NCBI RefSeq assembly: GCF_023703375.1
Contig: NZ_JAMQGO010000004.1
Span: 185,607-249,606, forward strand
Direction of reading: 5' to 3'
DNA length: 64,000 nucleotides
Source of the DNA: Lutimaribacter degradans
Lineage (GTDB): Bacteria; Pseudomonadota; Alphaproteobacteria; Rhodobacterales; Rhodobacteraceae
How positions within the stretch are numbered: the first letter of the stretch is position 1; every line of letters begins with the position of its first letter. This document shows, piece by piece, positions 10,150-18,149 of this stretch. The notes beneath the pieces are model-generated. The model saw nothing but the letters and a program-made list of their open reading frames with translations. It did no database searches and had not been told where the DNA came from. Made by a program: the position numbers and the translations under genes.

Positions 10150-10193
10150 CTGACAGCAAGCTGACAGCACGGGTCAGGCCAGCGTCAGGCGCC
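10150..10193. promoter_or_regulatory. Four-unit 11-bp direct-repeat array (candidate response-regulator site)
   Basis: Four adjacent 11-bp units read CTGACAGCAAG, CTGACAGCACG, GGTCAGGCCAG and CGTCAGGCGCC. The first two share CTGACAGCA and the last two share GTCAGGC, in exact 11-bp phase. OmpR/PhoB-family regulators bind head-to-tail repeats with this spacing. The array lies between two divergent PepSY genes, 26 bp from one start and 60 bp from the other, next to the gene for an OmpR-family regulator, which is the likely ligand. Confidence 0.65.
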
Positions 10194-10252
10194 CTGGTGC
10201 AAAAGGGCGGCATCGGCGGCCAAGGGGGCTGCCCGGATCAAGGAGACACGAC

Positions 10253-10561
10253 ATGACACGCACCGTTCTTTTCGCCGCATCGCTGGCCGCAGGGCTTGGC
10301 CTGTTCACGCTTGGCGCCACCGCGCAGCAACAGGCCACCACCGGCCCGGCGCAAGATCGCATGAGCATCGCCGAGATCGCCACGATGCTGGAAGGTCAAG
10401 GCTACACCATCCGTGAGATCGAGTTGGAGCGCGGACGCTACGACGTGGAAATGATCGACAGCGCCGGTATGCGCGTCGAGGCCTATCTGGATGCCGCCAC
10501 GGGCGAGGTTCTGCCCTATCGCGACGACGATGATGGCCGCCGCGAGCGGTATGACGACTGA
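10253..10561 (+). CDS. Secreted PepSY-domain protein
   Basis: A 102-residue protein with a signal peptide (cut near ATAQ, about residue 24) and one PepSY domain (DRMSIAEIATMLEGQGY, then YLDAATGEVLPY). It ends in a charged tail rich in Asp and Arg. An AAGGAG ribosome site lies eight bases before the ATG. Its stop overlaps the cytochrome b561 start (TGATG), so the two are co-translated. It is divergent from the PepSY-regulator-kinase operon and shares the repeat-rich promoter at 10150-10193. This suggests the two-component system controls this pair. Molecular role unknown; periplasmic location is well supported. Confidence 0.87.
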   Translation: MTRTVLFAASLAAGLGLFTLGATAQQQATTGPAQDRMSIAEIATMLEGQGYTIREIELERGRYDVEMIDSAGMRVEAYLDAATGEVLPYRDDDDGRRERYDD

Positions 10562-11181
10562 TGGCCGAAGCAGATGACACGGCGCTGGTGCGGGTCTGGG
10601 ATCCCCTGATCCGCATCGGCCATTGGACGCTGGTCGCGGCATTTGCCATCGCCTGGCTGAGCGAGGACTCGGCCAGCGGGCTGCACAGCTATGCGGGCTA
10701 TGCCATCGCGGCGGTCGTGGCGTTGCGCGTTGCATGGGGCCTTGTCGGCCCGCGCCACGCCCGGTTTTCCGATTTCATCACCGGGCCGCGGCGCGTGCTG
10801 GCCTACATGCGCGACCTTCTTTCTGGGCAGGCCGAACGGCACATCGGCCACAGCCCGGCGGGCGGGGCCATGACCGTGGCGCTGCTGGCCGCGCTGGCGC
10901 TGACCGCGCTGTCGGGCATGGCCACGCTGGCCGTGGAAGACGGCAAGGGCCCGCTGGCCGGCCTTGTTGCCGCGGAAAACCTGCCGAACTGGACGTTGGA
11001 ACAGGACGATCACGAGGCCGGGCATGGCAATGGCGAGGCCCTGGAAGAGGTTCACGAGGCTGCGGCCAACGCCACGCTTGTGCTGATCGTGCTGCACATC
11101 GCCGGTGTTCTGGCGGCCAGCCTGGCCCATCGCGAGAACCTGGTGCGCGCCATGTTCACCGGACGGAAAAGCGCACGATGA
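10561..11181 (+). CDS. Cytochrome b561-type membrane protein
   Basis: A 206-residue di-haem-type membrane cytochrome b of the bacterial b561 / Ni-Fe hydrogenase b-subunit fold. It has four predicted helices: about 17-35, 40-60, 97-115 and 160-180. Candidate haem histidines are in RIGHWTL (helix 1), LHSYAGY (helix 2) and VLHIAGV (helix 4). A His/Asp/Glu-rich loop at about 147-158 lies before the last helix. Proteins of this family move electrons between quinol and periplasmic partners. Translation is coupled to the PepSY gene by the TGATG overlap. PepSY plus b561 is a recurrent pair in Proteobacteria; the electron donor and acceptor are not evident. Confidence 0.88.
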   Translation: MAEADDTALVRVWDPLIRIGHWTLVAAFAIAWLSEDSASGLHSYAGYAIAAVVALRVAWGLVGPRHARFSDFITGPRRVLAYMRDLLSGQAERHIGHSPAGGAMTVALLAALALTALSGMATLAVEDGKGPLAGLVAAENLPNWTLEQDDHEAGHGNGEALEEVHEAAANATLVLIVLHIAGVLAASLAHRENLVRAMFTGRKSAR

Positions 11182-11185
11182 CACC

Positions 11186-11211
11186 CGCCGGGCCCGGTAC
11201 CGGGCCCGGCG
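11186..11211. repeat. Perfect 26-bp GC palindrome between convergent genes
   Basis: Each arm is 13 bp and the arms meet without a loop at the central GGTACC. The palindrome lies between the end of the cytochrome b561 gene (11181) and the end of the convergent hybrid kinase gene (11236). It could form a strong cruciform or RNA hairpin and act as a two-way terminator, although no T-tract follows on either side. Confidence 0.6.
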
Positions 11212-11235
11212 CCATGCGCACCCATGCCCTGCCCA

Positions 11236-13743
11236 TCACGCGTCGAACGCGGTCAGTGATCGTTCCAGCGCCGCGCGGGTATCACGCCATAGCGGCCCCA
11301 GGCTGCCCATGTCGGGGGCCGGCGCCCCGCGCGCCAGCCCTGTTTCGATCTCGCCAAGTTGCAGATGCAGCCGGCGTGCCCCCAGCACCGCCGCCGCCCC
11401 GGCCAGCGAATGAACCTGGCGGCGCAGGTCTTCGGATTCCGCGGTGCCGCTCTCGATCTGGTCCATGAGCGCGTCGCCCTCGCAGAGCAGCCCATCAACC
11501 AGCGCGCGGCGCGCGTCGGGTTTCAGCCGCCCTTCCAGCGCGGCCAGCGCCGTCGGATCAAGCAATGGCGCGCGCTGCTGCGTCAAGTCGGCGGGCGCGG
11601 GCTTGCGCCCCTCGACCAGCGCGCGCAGCGCCGCCCAGGTCAGCGGCTTGATCAACACCTGGTCGAAAACGCAGCTATCGTCAGGCTGCGCCTCGGCGGC
11701 CTTGATATGCGCCGTCAGCCCCACGATCCGGGTATGCGCGTTGGGCCCGCCCCCGTTGCGAATTTGGCGGGCGGCATCGTCGCCGTCCATAACCGGCATG
11801 GCGATGTCCATCACGATCAGGTCATACCGCACCGCGCGTGCCGCCTCGACGCCCTGCGCGCCGTTGTCGGCAGTGTCCACCTTGTGACCGTCCGTTTCCA
11901 GCATCTCGCGCAAAAGGAACCGGTTGATCGCGTTGTCCTCGACCACCAGTACCAGCTTGGGCGCCACCAGCGCCTCGCGATCGGGCTGATCGTCGTGCGG
12001 GCTTGCCTGCTCGGTCATCACGACGCGCAACGGCAAGCGCACCCAGAACAGGCTGCCTTCGCCCGGCTCGCTTTCCACCCCGATCTCACCGCCCATCGCC
12101 TCGACCAGCCGCCGCGCGATCCCAAGACCCAACCCGGTGCCCTCGCGCGTGACCCCATCTGGCGGGTCCAGCCGCACGAAATCTTCGAAAATGCGGTCTT
12201 GCTGGTCTGGCGCGATGCCGACGCCGGTATCCGACACCTGGATTTCCACCAACGGGGCCGCAACACCCGGCGCCGTGGCCGATATTTCCAGCGACACGCG
12301 CCCCTCCGTGGTGTTTTTCAGCGCGTTGTCCACGAGGTTCGTCATGACTTGCCGCAGCCGCACCGGATCGCCCAGGACAACCCCGGCGCCCGGCAGGCTC
12401 ACCACCCGCTCCAGCTTGATCCCGCGCCGCCGCGCGGCAGGTGCAAAGCCGCGCATCACCGCATGACTCAGGTCTTCGAGGTTTACCGGCTCTTCCGCCA
12501 AGCGTAGGCCGGGCGTATCGAGGTCGGTAAATTCGAGCACGTCATTCACATGACCAAGCAGGATTTCACCCGATTGTTCAAGGATGTCCAGATACTCCTT
12601 TAACCGCGAGTCGTCGTGCCGCCGGGCTTCGCCGCGCAGCAGTTCGACGATGCCCAGTATACCGTTCAGCGGCGTGCGCATCTCGTGGCTCATCACGGCG
12701 ATGAACCGCGCCTTGGCCCGCTCACCAGCCAGCGCCTCGTCGCGGCTGCTGCGCAAGGTCTGTTCGATCTCCATCCGGGCAGAGATGTCGCGGAACACGA
12801 AAACCTGCACGCAGCCCTCGTCGCTGTGAACGGCGCCGCGCGTCACTTCCAACGGCACCTCGCCGCCATCACCGCGCCGCCCCGTAACCCGCCGCCGCTC
12901 GGCGCCGTCCAGCCCGCTGACATCAACCAGCCGTGTGATCGGTTGGCCCATCACCGCCCGGCGAGGCACCCCGAACAACGCCGTGGCAGCATGGTTGAAC
13001 TCGCTGATCCGGTTTTCGCCGTCGGTCACGACGATCGCATCGCGCGACGTGGTCACGATGGTCGAAAGCCGTGCCGAGGTTTGCTGCAATGCCCGCGCGC
13101 GCGACCGGGCGACAACAAACAGGCGCCACAGCACCAGCGACAGAACCGCCATCAGCACCATCAGAATGGCCGCCACCAGCGCTAGGTCACGCAGGACGCC
13201 GAACACTTCGGTGCGTGCCTCCTGCCGTTCGCGCACCATCACCTGCAACACACCCGCCGACACGCCGCGCAATGCCGCGTTCATCGGTGTCAGGCTTTCG
13301 CGGATCGCGGGCGCGGCGGCGATGAGCACGGCGTCGGGGCCATCGATCCGGGCAAAATGCGCCTCCATCCGCAGGGCCAGCGCCTGCAAGGTCTCGGCGG
13401 CATCGACGGCGTCAAGATAGGCGCGATAGGACGGCCCTTCGCGCAGGGTCGTCAAGCGGCTGTAGAATACATTGAACGCGCGGCGCAGATCGGCAGGCCG
13501 CGCCATGCCGGTTTCAACCGCCAGGATCGTGCGCTGAAGCGTCAGAAACTCCACCTCGGCCTGTGCCACTGTCCAGATCACGTTGTCGTTATACGGCTGA
13601 TCGAGCGCGCGCATCTCGGCGACCCCGCGCCAGGCAAGTTGCGCACCTAGCACCAGAAATAGGCTAATTCCGACGATCAGGCCCGACATGGGCACCCAGC
13701 CACGGCGCCCACGCCACACCCGAGACCAAAACTTTGCCATCAT
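11236..13743 (-). CDS. Hybrid sensor histidine kinase with PAS, receiver and Hpt domains
   Basis: An 835-residue phosphorelay kinase. Transmembrane helices at about 18-38 and 185-210 flank a periplasmic, mostly helical sensor. Then come a PAS domain (about 225-330), the HisKA site MSHEMRTPLNG with H353, and an ATPase domain with N-box (MTNLVDNALKN), G1 (DTGVGIA) and G2 (GTGLGLG). A receiver follows with D646 in VMDIAMPVMDG, and a C-terminal Hpt domain with H778 in VHSLAGAAA. All relay residues are present. ATG codons at 13743 and 13740 both sit after GGAG. The gene follows the secreted oxidoreductase-fold gene by 23 bp. The LuxR-type regulator divergent to that gene is the likely end point of the relay, by proximity. 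Confidence 0.93.
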   Translation of the reverse strand: MMAKFWSRVWRGRRGWVPMSGLIVGISLFLVLGAQLAWRGVAEMRALDQPYNDNVIWTVAQAEVEFLTLQRTILAVETGMARPADLRRAFNVFYSRLTTLREGPSYRAYLDAVDAAETLQALALRMEAHFARIDGPDAVLIAAAPAIRESLTPMNAALRGVSAGVLQVMVRERQEARTEVFGVLRDLALVAAILMVLMAVLSLVLWRLFVVARSRARALQQTSARLSTIVTTSRDAIVVTDGENRISEFNHAATALFGVPRRAVMGQPITRLVDVSGLDGAERRRVTGRRGDGGEVPLEVTRGAVHSDEGCVQVFVFRDISARMEIEQTLRSSRDEALAGERAKARFIAVMSHEMRTPLNGILGIVELLRGEARRHDDSRLKEYLDILEQSGEILLGHVNDVLEFTDLDTPGLRLAEEPVNLEDLSHAVMRGFAPAARRRGIKLERVVSLPGAGVVLGDPVRLRQVMTNLVDNALKNTTEGRVSLEISATAPGVAAPLVEIQVSDTGVGIAPDQQDRIFEDFVRLDPPDGVTREGTGLGLGIARRLVEAMGGEIGVESEPGEGSLFWVRLPLRVVMTEQASPHDDQPDREALVAPKLVLVVEDNAINRFLLREMLETDGHKVDTADNGAQGVEAARAVRYDLIVMDIAMPVMDGDDAARQIRNGGGPNAHTRIVGLTAHIKAAEAQPDDSCVFDQVLIKPLTWAALRALVEGRKPAPADLTQQRAPLLDPTALAALEGRLKPDARRALVDGLLCEGDALMDQIESGTAESEDLRRQVHSLAGAAAVLGARRLHLQLGEIETGLARGAPAPDMGSLGPLWRDTRAALERSLTAFDA

Positions 13744-13766
13744 GTCTCCGATACAAGGGCCCTTTC

Positions 13767-14309
13767 TCAGGGCTCGATTCCGATCCGTTCGAGATGCCAG
13801 ATGCTTTGCGCATAGAACGTTTCGCTCCGAAAGCTCGGGTCGGAGTCAAAAGGATACATCAACCACAGCGGCCCCTTGTCACGCACCGAAAGCGGCGCGC
13901 CGTTACGCTCTACCGCGATCAGCGCACCATCGGGTCGCAGGTCGGCTACGTCAATCTCGACAAAATACGAGTTGCGCGCACAAAGCCTCATCACACCGCG
14001 CGTCACGCCAAGGCACTCCATCAGGCGCAACAGGCGCGGGCCGCGAAACTCCTGCACACCTTGCGTCCAGATGGTGGTGGTTTGAAACTCTTCTTGCGGC
14101 AGTGCCATCAGCCCCGCCCGGTCCAGTTCCAGTACGCGCTGCGTGCCGTCAGCACCTTGGATCGTGATGTTCAACATGACCGGCCCCTCGGGTTCGGGGA
14201 ACTCGCATACGGGCCAAGCGCTCTGGGCGCTCAGTGCACCGGCCATACCCAACGCCAGGCCGACCGCCATAACCGTCACGCGCACCGCGCGCACCGCCTT
14301 CTTGATCAT
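13767..14309 (-). CDS. Secreted molybdopterin-oxidoreductase-fold protein, cofactor Cys not evident
   Basis: A 180-residue exported protein (signal peptide ending near LSAQ, about residue 29). The body resembles the oxidoreductase molybdopterin-binding (SUOX/YedY-like) domain in minimal form: MLNITIQGADGTQ, then DRAGLMALPQEEF, TTTIWTQGVQEFRGPRLLRL, and DKGPLWLMYPFD near the C-terminus. It is much shorter than catalytic family members. The only cysteines (in WPVCEF, LMECLG and RLCARN) do not fit the usual cofactor-ligand position, so enzyme activity is doubtful. It sits 23 bp upstream of the hybrid kinase in the same direction, and divergent from a LuxR-type regulator. A periplasmic ligand-binding or sensory accessory role is my inference. 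Confidence 0.72.
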   Translation of the reverse strand: MIKKAVRAVRVTVMAVGLALGMAGALSAQSAWPVCEFPEPEGPVMLNITIQGADGTQRVLELDRAGLMALPQEEFQTTTIWTQGVQEFRGPRLLRLMECLGVTRGVMRLCARNSYFVEIDVADLRPDGALIAVERNGAPLSVRDKGPLWLMYPFDSDPSFRSETFYAQSIWHLERIGIEP

Positions 14310-14378
14310 GACTTGTACCCCTCACCGGGTTGAGAACTCGACACCAGTATTCAAGAGGCCTATTCTTCCCGTCCACCA

Positions 14379-14398
14379 ACCTATGCTACAGTATAGGT
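14379..14398. promoter_or_regulatory. Inverted repeat ACCTAT-N8-ATAGGT in divergent promoter
   Basis: A 20-bp inverted repeat with perfect 6-bp arms and an 8-bp spacer. It lies between the start of the secreted oxidoreductase-fold gene (14309) and the LuxR-type regulator (14425), 26 bp before the latter. It is a candidate operator for the LuxR-type protein, since such dimers bind dyads of about this size. The right arm also supplies TATAGG, which might serve as a -10 element. Confidence 0.45.
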
Positions 14399-14424
14399 CA
14401 AGCAATAACATCAAGGCAGTTTCG

Positions 14425-15033
14425 ATGGCCAAGGTCCTTATCGCCGACGATCACGAGCTGGTGCGTTCGGCGCTGGCCAGTTTCCTGGCCGAGTCCGCAG
14501 ATTTCCAGATCAGCGAGGCCGCTACCCTGGAACAGGCGCTGACCACCATCGCCGCGCAGGGACCGTTCGAGCTGGTGCTGCTCGATTACACCATGCCCGG
14601 CATGAGCCTGCCGGCGGGCCTTACGCAAACGATTCGCGCCAACGCCCCCGGGCCGGTGGCGATCCTGTCTGGCACCGCGCCGCCCGAAGTGGCCCGCCGC
14701 GCCCTGGCGGCGGGCGCGCAAGGTTTCCTGCCCAAGACAATGGCGCCCGATACGATGATCACCGCGCTGCGCCACATGATCGCGGGGCATGTCTACCGCC
14801 CGCAGGACTTTCTCGATAGTGAGCGCGAGAAGAAAGCCGCCATACACATCACCCCGCGCGAAATGGATGTGCTGCGCGGCGTGATGGCCGGAAAATCCAA
14901 CAAGGAAATCGCCCGCGACCTCGATATTCAGGAGGTCACGATCAAGCTGCACGTCAAGACGATCTGCCGAAAGCTGGACGCACGAAACCGCACCCATGCC
15001 GCGATGCTGGCCCGCGACCTGGCGCTGGCCTGA
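14425..15033 (+). CDS. NarL/LuxR-family response regulator
   Basis: A 202-residue response regulator. The receiver shows the acidic pair D8-D9, phospho-acceptor D54 in LLDYTMPGM and K104 in FLPKTM. A LuxR-type helix-turn-helix fills about residues 140-200 (TPREMDVLRGVMAGKSNKEIA, then VKTICRKLDARNRTHAA). The ATG at 14425 gives the normal opening MAKVLIADDHELV; the open frame extends far upstream, but that part overlaps the divergent gene. It is divergent from the secreted oxidoreductase-fold/hybrid-kinase operon, with an inverted repeat between them. It is the probable output of that kinase's Hpt domain. Target genes are unknown. Confidence 0.92.
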   Translation: MAKVLIADDHELVRSALASFLAESADFQISEAATLEQALTTIAAQGPFELVLLDYTMPGMSLPAGLTQTIRANAPGPVAILSGTAPPEVARRALAAGAQGFLPKTMAPDTMITALRHMIAGHVYRPQDFLDSEREKKAAIHITPREMDVLRGVMAGKSNKEIARDLDIQEVTIKLHVKTICRKLDARNRTHAAMLARDLALA

Positions 15034-15045
15034 CGACATGCCATG

Positions 15046-15942
15046 TCATGGCCTTGCCGACAGGGCCGCCGCCCCGCGCAGCGTCACCCAGGGATCGGTG
15101 ACATGCAACAGTCCAACCTGCCCCAGCAGATCGGCATGGGCGCCCTGCCCCACCATCGCGCGGTGCAACGCCGCCCAGTCAAGACTGTCCGCCAGGGCAG
15201 CGGCGACACCCCCGGTCAGGTAGACCCCGCCCCGCGCGATGTGCACCAAGGCCATGTCGCGCAGATAGGCGGCCAATGCCTCGGCCAGGGTGGCGCATAC
15301 CGGCGCCAATGCCAGCGCCGCCGCGCCGGTGGCCCGGGCCCCGCACATTGCATCCGCCAGCCAGGGCAATCCCCGGCCCGAAATCACGTCCTCGGCCACC
15401 ACCTCGCCGCCGCGCGCAAGCGCCAATGCGCGCAAGCCGGGCGACACCTGCGGCAGGGTCACATTGCCAGCCTCGGCCGGCGGCACGAACCGCGTGCCGC
15501 CCATGTCATGCACCACACAGGCGTTCAGCCCGGTGCCGATATTCACCACCAGCGCCGGCCCCTTGCCCGGGCCCGGCCCGGCCAGGCGCCGCACCCCGCC
15601 ATCCGGCAGATGCGCCAGCCCGTGCCCCTGCGCCACCATGTCGTTGAAAAGCCGCACCGGCAGCGCCGCATCGCCCAGCGCCGCGCGGATCGTCTCGGGT
15701 GTCAGCGTCATGTCCCGGTTGCTCAGCGTCAGTCGTTGGCCGCGCAGCACGCCCGCCCCTGCAAGCGCAACGCCGCGCGGGCGCGCGCCCGCCCCCGGCC
15801 CCGCCAGGTAGGCATGAATCATCGCGGCCAGGTCATCGCCCAGCGCATCGGGCGCGGACCACACCGTGCCCGTCAGCACCCGCCCGATTTCCGCCAGTGC
15901 AAACCGGGCCGACGTGCCACCGATATCGCCGATCAAATCCAT
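15046..15942 (-). CDS. glk: Glucokinase (Glk family), with altered glucose-site residue
   Basis: An ATP-dependent glucokinase of the bacterial Glk family (298 residues; E. coli Glk is 321), making glucose 6-phosphate in the cytoplasm. The N-terminal phosphate-binding loop is LIGDIGGTSARFAL. The catalytic aspartate is in FNDM (D101). A second phosphate motif is NIGTGLNACVV. The expected E-x-G-H glucose-binding motif reads EAGN (157-160), so the usual histidine is asparagine. A further glutamate in VVAEDVISG (E184) matches the family. The gene stands alone, ends 12 bp from the convergent LuxR-type gene and follows the terminator of the one-carbon operon. The family call is strong; substrate specificity is less sure because of H-to-N. 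Confidence 0.85.
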   Translation of the reverse strand: MDLIGDIGGTSARFALAEIGRVLTGTVWSAPDALGDDLAAMIHAYLAGPGAGARPRGVALAGAGVLRGQRLTLSNRDMTLTPETIRAALGDAALPVRLFNDMVAQGHGLAHLPDGGVRRLAGPGPGKGPALVVNIGTGLNACVVHDMGGTRFVPPAEAGNVTLPQVSPGLRALALARGGEVVAEDVISGRGLPWLADAMCGARATGAAALALAPVCATLAEALAAYLRDMALVHIARGGVYLTGGVAAALADSLDWAALHRAMVGQGAHADLLGQVGLLHVTDPWVTLRGAAALSARP

Positions 15943-15970
15943 GGGAGAACCAGATCACAGCCCCGCCCGA

Positions 15971-16002
15971 AAACAAAGCGGCCCCGCAAGTCGCGGGGCC
16001 GC
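15971..16002 (-). terminator. Rho-independent terminator of the one-carbon operon
   Basis: A 10-bp perfect GC stem (GCGGCCCCGC / GCGGGGCCGC) with a 5-nt loop is followed, in the leftward direction, by TTTGTTTT. It lies 22 bp after the stop of the methyltetrahydrofolate methyltransferase gene and upstream of the glucokinase start. Confidence 0.8.
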
Positions 16003-16024
16003 CCTGTCATCCGATAGTGCCGCC

Positions 16025-17182
16025 TCAGCCGCGACGGCGACGGCGCCCGCCGCGCCCGCCCGCGCCACCACCCGGCGCCCCGGTCTTGTTCAGCTTGATC
16101 CAGTTGCCACCCGACGGGTCATGATCGAGCAGGAAATCCGCCGCCCGGATCGAGATCACCTCGTCCGAGGCGACCCCCACCTTGGGTGACAGCCCCAGAA
16201 GCGGCGCGATCTTGGCGATCTCGATCCCCTCGGGCAGTTCTATTCCCAGGTCGGCCAGCCGTGCCAGGCGCTCCTTCACGATATCCTCGGCTGCGGCCAT
16301 GCCCAGCAGGGGCGCAACGGCGTCAAGGTCCACGTCATCGGGCGCGGTGGCGCCAAGCGCCTTCAACTCATCCAGGCGATCACCCACCATCTTCTTGGTC
16401 TTGGGCATGGCCACCGGGTTCATGATGGCCGACGTCATGCCCGCCGCCGAGGCCATGGCCAGGAAGGCATTGTTGATCCCGTGCCGGTTGGGCAGACCGA
16501 AAGAAATATTCGAGGCGCCGCAAGTGGTGTTCACCCCCAGTTCTTCGCGCAGGCGCCGCACAAGCGAAAACACCTGGATGCCCGCGGTGCCCATCGCGCC
16601 CACCGGCATGACCAGCGGGTCAACCACGATATCATGCGCGGGAATCCCGTAATCGGCAGCCCGTTCCACGATCTTTTTCGCCACCGCAAAGCGCACGTCG
16701 GGGTCTTCGGAAATGCCCGTGTCGTCGTTGGAAATCGCCACCACCGGCACATTGTATTTCTTGACCAGCGGCAGGATCTCTTCCAGCCGCTCCTCTTCGC
16801 CCGTGACCGAGTTCAAAAGCGGGCGACCCTGCGCGGTCTGAAGCCCCGCTTCAAGCGCGCCGGGCACCGAGCTGTCGATACAAAGCGGCACATCCACCAG
16901 CCCTTGCACCAGTTCGATCACCTGGCGCATCAGCGGCGGTTCGGTCTCGTTCGGGTTAGGGTTGGAGTTATAGACAACGCCCGCGTTCACATCGAGAACC
17001 TGCGCCCCGCAGGCGACCTGCTCCAACGCGTCCTTTTCGACGGTCGAGAAATCGCCTGCCTCCAACTCGGCGGCCAACTTCTTGCGCCCCGTGGGGTTGA
17101 TGCGTTCGCCGATCACGCAGAACGGCTGATCAAAGCCGATGATGGCGGTTTTCGTTTTCGATTCAACGATGGTGCGGGTCAT
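16025..17182 (-). CDS. Methyltetrahydrofolate:cobalamin methyltransferase
   Basis: A pterin-binding (DHPS-fold) methyltransferase of 385 residues that moves methyl groups between tetrahydrofolate and a corrinoid protein. Typical motifs are VIGERINPTGRKKL near the N-terminus, LDVNAGV, CIDSSVPGALEAGL, LLNSVTGEEER and NTTCGASNISFGLPNR. The start is ATG at 17182 (MTRTIVESKTK); a longer frame reaches 17248 but overlaps the MetF gene. The last 18 residues form a Gly/Arg tail ending in GRRRRRG, unusual for this fold. It is the third gene of the operon with MetF and the 'virulence factor' protein. No corrinoid protein, substrate methyltransferase or reactivation (RamA-like) gene is in the window, so its methyl donor system must be elsewhere. 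Confidence 0.88.
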   Translation of the reverse strand: MTRTIVESKTKTAIIGFDQPFCVIGERINPTGRKKLAAELEAGDFSTVEKDALEQVACGAQVLDVNAGVVYNSNPNPNETEPPLMRQVIELVQGLVDVPLCIDSSVPGALEAGLQTAQGRPLLNSVTGEEERLEEILPLVKKYNVPVVAISNDDTGISEDPDVRFAVAKKIVERAADYGIPAHDIVVDPLVMPVGAMGTAGIQVFSLVRRLREELGVNTTCGASNISFGLPNRHGINNAFLAMASAAGMTSAIMNPVAMPKTKKMVGDRLDELKALGATAPDDVDLDAVAPLLGMAAAEDIVKERLARLADLGIELPEGIEIAKIAPLLGLSPKVGVASDEVISIRAADFLLDHDPSGGNWIKLNKTGAPGGGAGGRGGRRRRRG

Positions 17183-17190
17183 GTGTTGCC

Positions 17191-18123
17191 TTATCCTTGG
17201 GTTTGCGCGGCCGGAACGGCGGCGCGGCCGCCGTTCTCGATGGCCCATTGCGCGTTGGTCTTGATCCCGCCCAGCGGGAAAAAATGGACGCGCTCGATAT
17301 TGAAATCGGGGTTGGCCGCCTTGTGCGCAGCCAGCTTGGCCACCACCTCGGTCGGCTCGTAGGGCAGCAGGAGCTTCGACACATCCATCGCGCGTTTTTG
17401 CAACACTTTCAAGGAGGGGCCGACGCCGCAGGCGATGGCGAACTTGATCAGTGTCTGCAATTTTGCCGGGCCTGCGATGCCGATGTGAATGGGCAGCGAG
17501 ATACCCTCGGCCGCCAACCGGTCGGCCCAGGCGATGATCGGATCTGCATCAAAGGCGAATTGCGTGGCCAGCGCCATTTGCGCATCCGTGCGCTCGGCAA
17601 AAGCCTGTTTCCAGCGCAGCGCGTCCATCACCGCGGCATCGCCGCCGTCAGGGTCGATATCGCGGTTGCCCTCGGGGTGGCCTGCAACGTGCAGACGGTC
17701 AAACCCCGCCTTGTCGAAAAGCCCCGTTTCCATGAGCTGCATCGAGGAATGGAAATCCCCGTGCGGCTGCGCCACGCCACCGGCCAGCAGCAGGGCCTGG
17801 CGCACATTTGCCTCGCCCTGGTAGCGTGCAATCCAGTCCCCAAGCGTTGCGGCGTCCTTGATTATGCGCGCCGGGAAATGCGGCATCACGTTGAAGCCGT
17901 CCGCAGCCAGCCGCTTTGCCGTGGCCACCATGTCGGTGATCGGCGTGCCCTCGATATGGGCGATGTAGACGCGCGTGCCCTCGGGCAGGATCTCGCGGAA
18001 ATCCTCGACCTTCTCGGCCGTGCGCGGCATCACCTCGATCGAGTAATCCTGAAGGAACGCCTCGATCTTCGGATCGAGCGTGCGCACGCCTTCGTCACGT
18101 TTCTTGAAATTCAGCAACGCCAT
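17191..18123 (-). CDS. Methylenetetrahydrofolate reductase (MetF family)
   Basis: A flavoprotein of the methylenetetrahydrofolate reductase family (310 residues), catalysing 5,10-methylene- to 5-methyl-tetrahydrofolate or the reverse oxidation. The chosen ATG at 18123 gives MALLNFKKRDEG; the frame is open further upstream over the previous gene. Barrel-type segments include VYIAHIEGTPITDMV, FNVMPHFPARII, ALLLAGGVAQPHGDF, LHVAGHPEGNRDI, ALATQFAFDADPIIAW and LPIHIGIAGPA. The stop is 8 bp before the methyltransferase start, and the gene follows the 'virulence factor' gene by 26 bp. Together the set points to methyl-group oxidation (one-carbon catabolism) more than to methionine synthesis, since metH is not near. 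Confidence 0.87.
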   Translation of the reverse strand: MALLNFKKRDEGVRTLDPKIEAFLQDYSIEVMPRTAEKVEDFREILPEGTRVYIAHIEGTPITDMVATAKRLAADGFNVMPHFPARIIKDAATLGDWIARYQGEANVRQALLLAGGVAQPHGDFHSSMQLMETGLFDKAGFDRLHVAGHPEGNRDIDPDGGDAAVMDALRWKQAFAERTDAQMALATQFAFDADPIIAWADRLAAEGISLPIHIGIAGPAKLQTLIKFAIACGVGPSLKVLQKRAMDVSKLLLPYEPTEVVAKLAAHKAANPDFNIERVHFFPLGGIKTNAQWAIENGGRAAVPAAQTQG

Positions 18124-18149
18124 CACGGCCTCCCAGACGCCCTTGGGTG

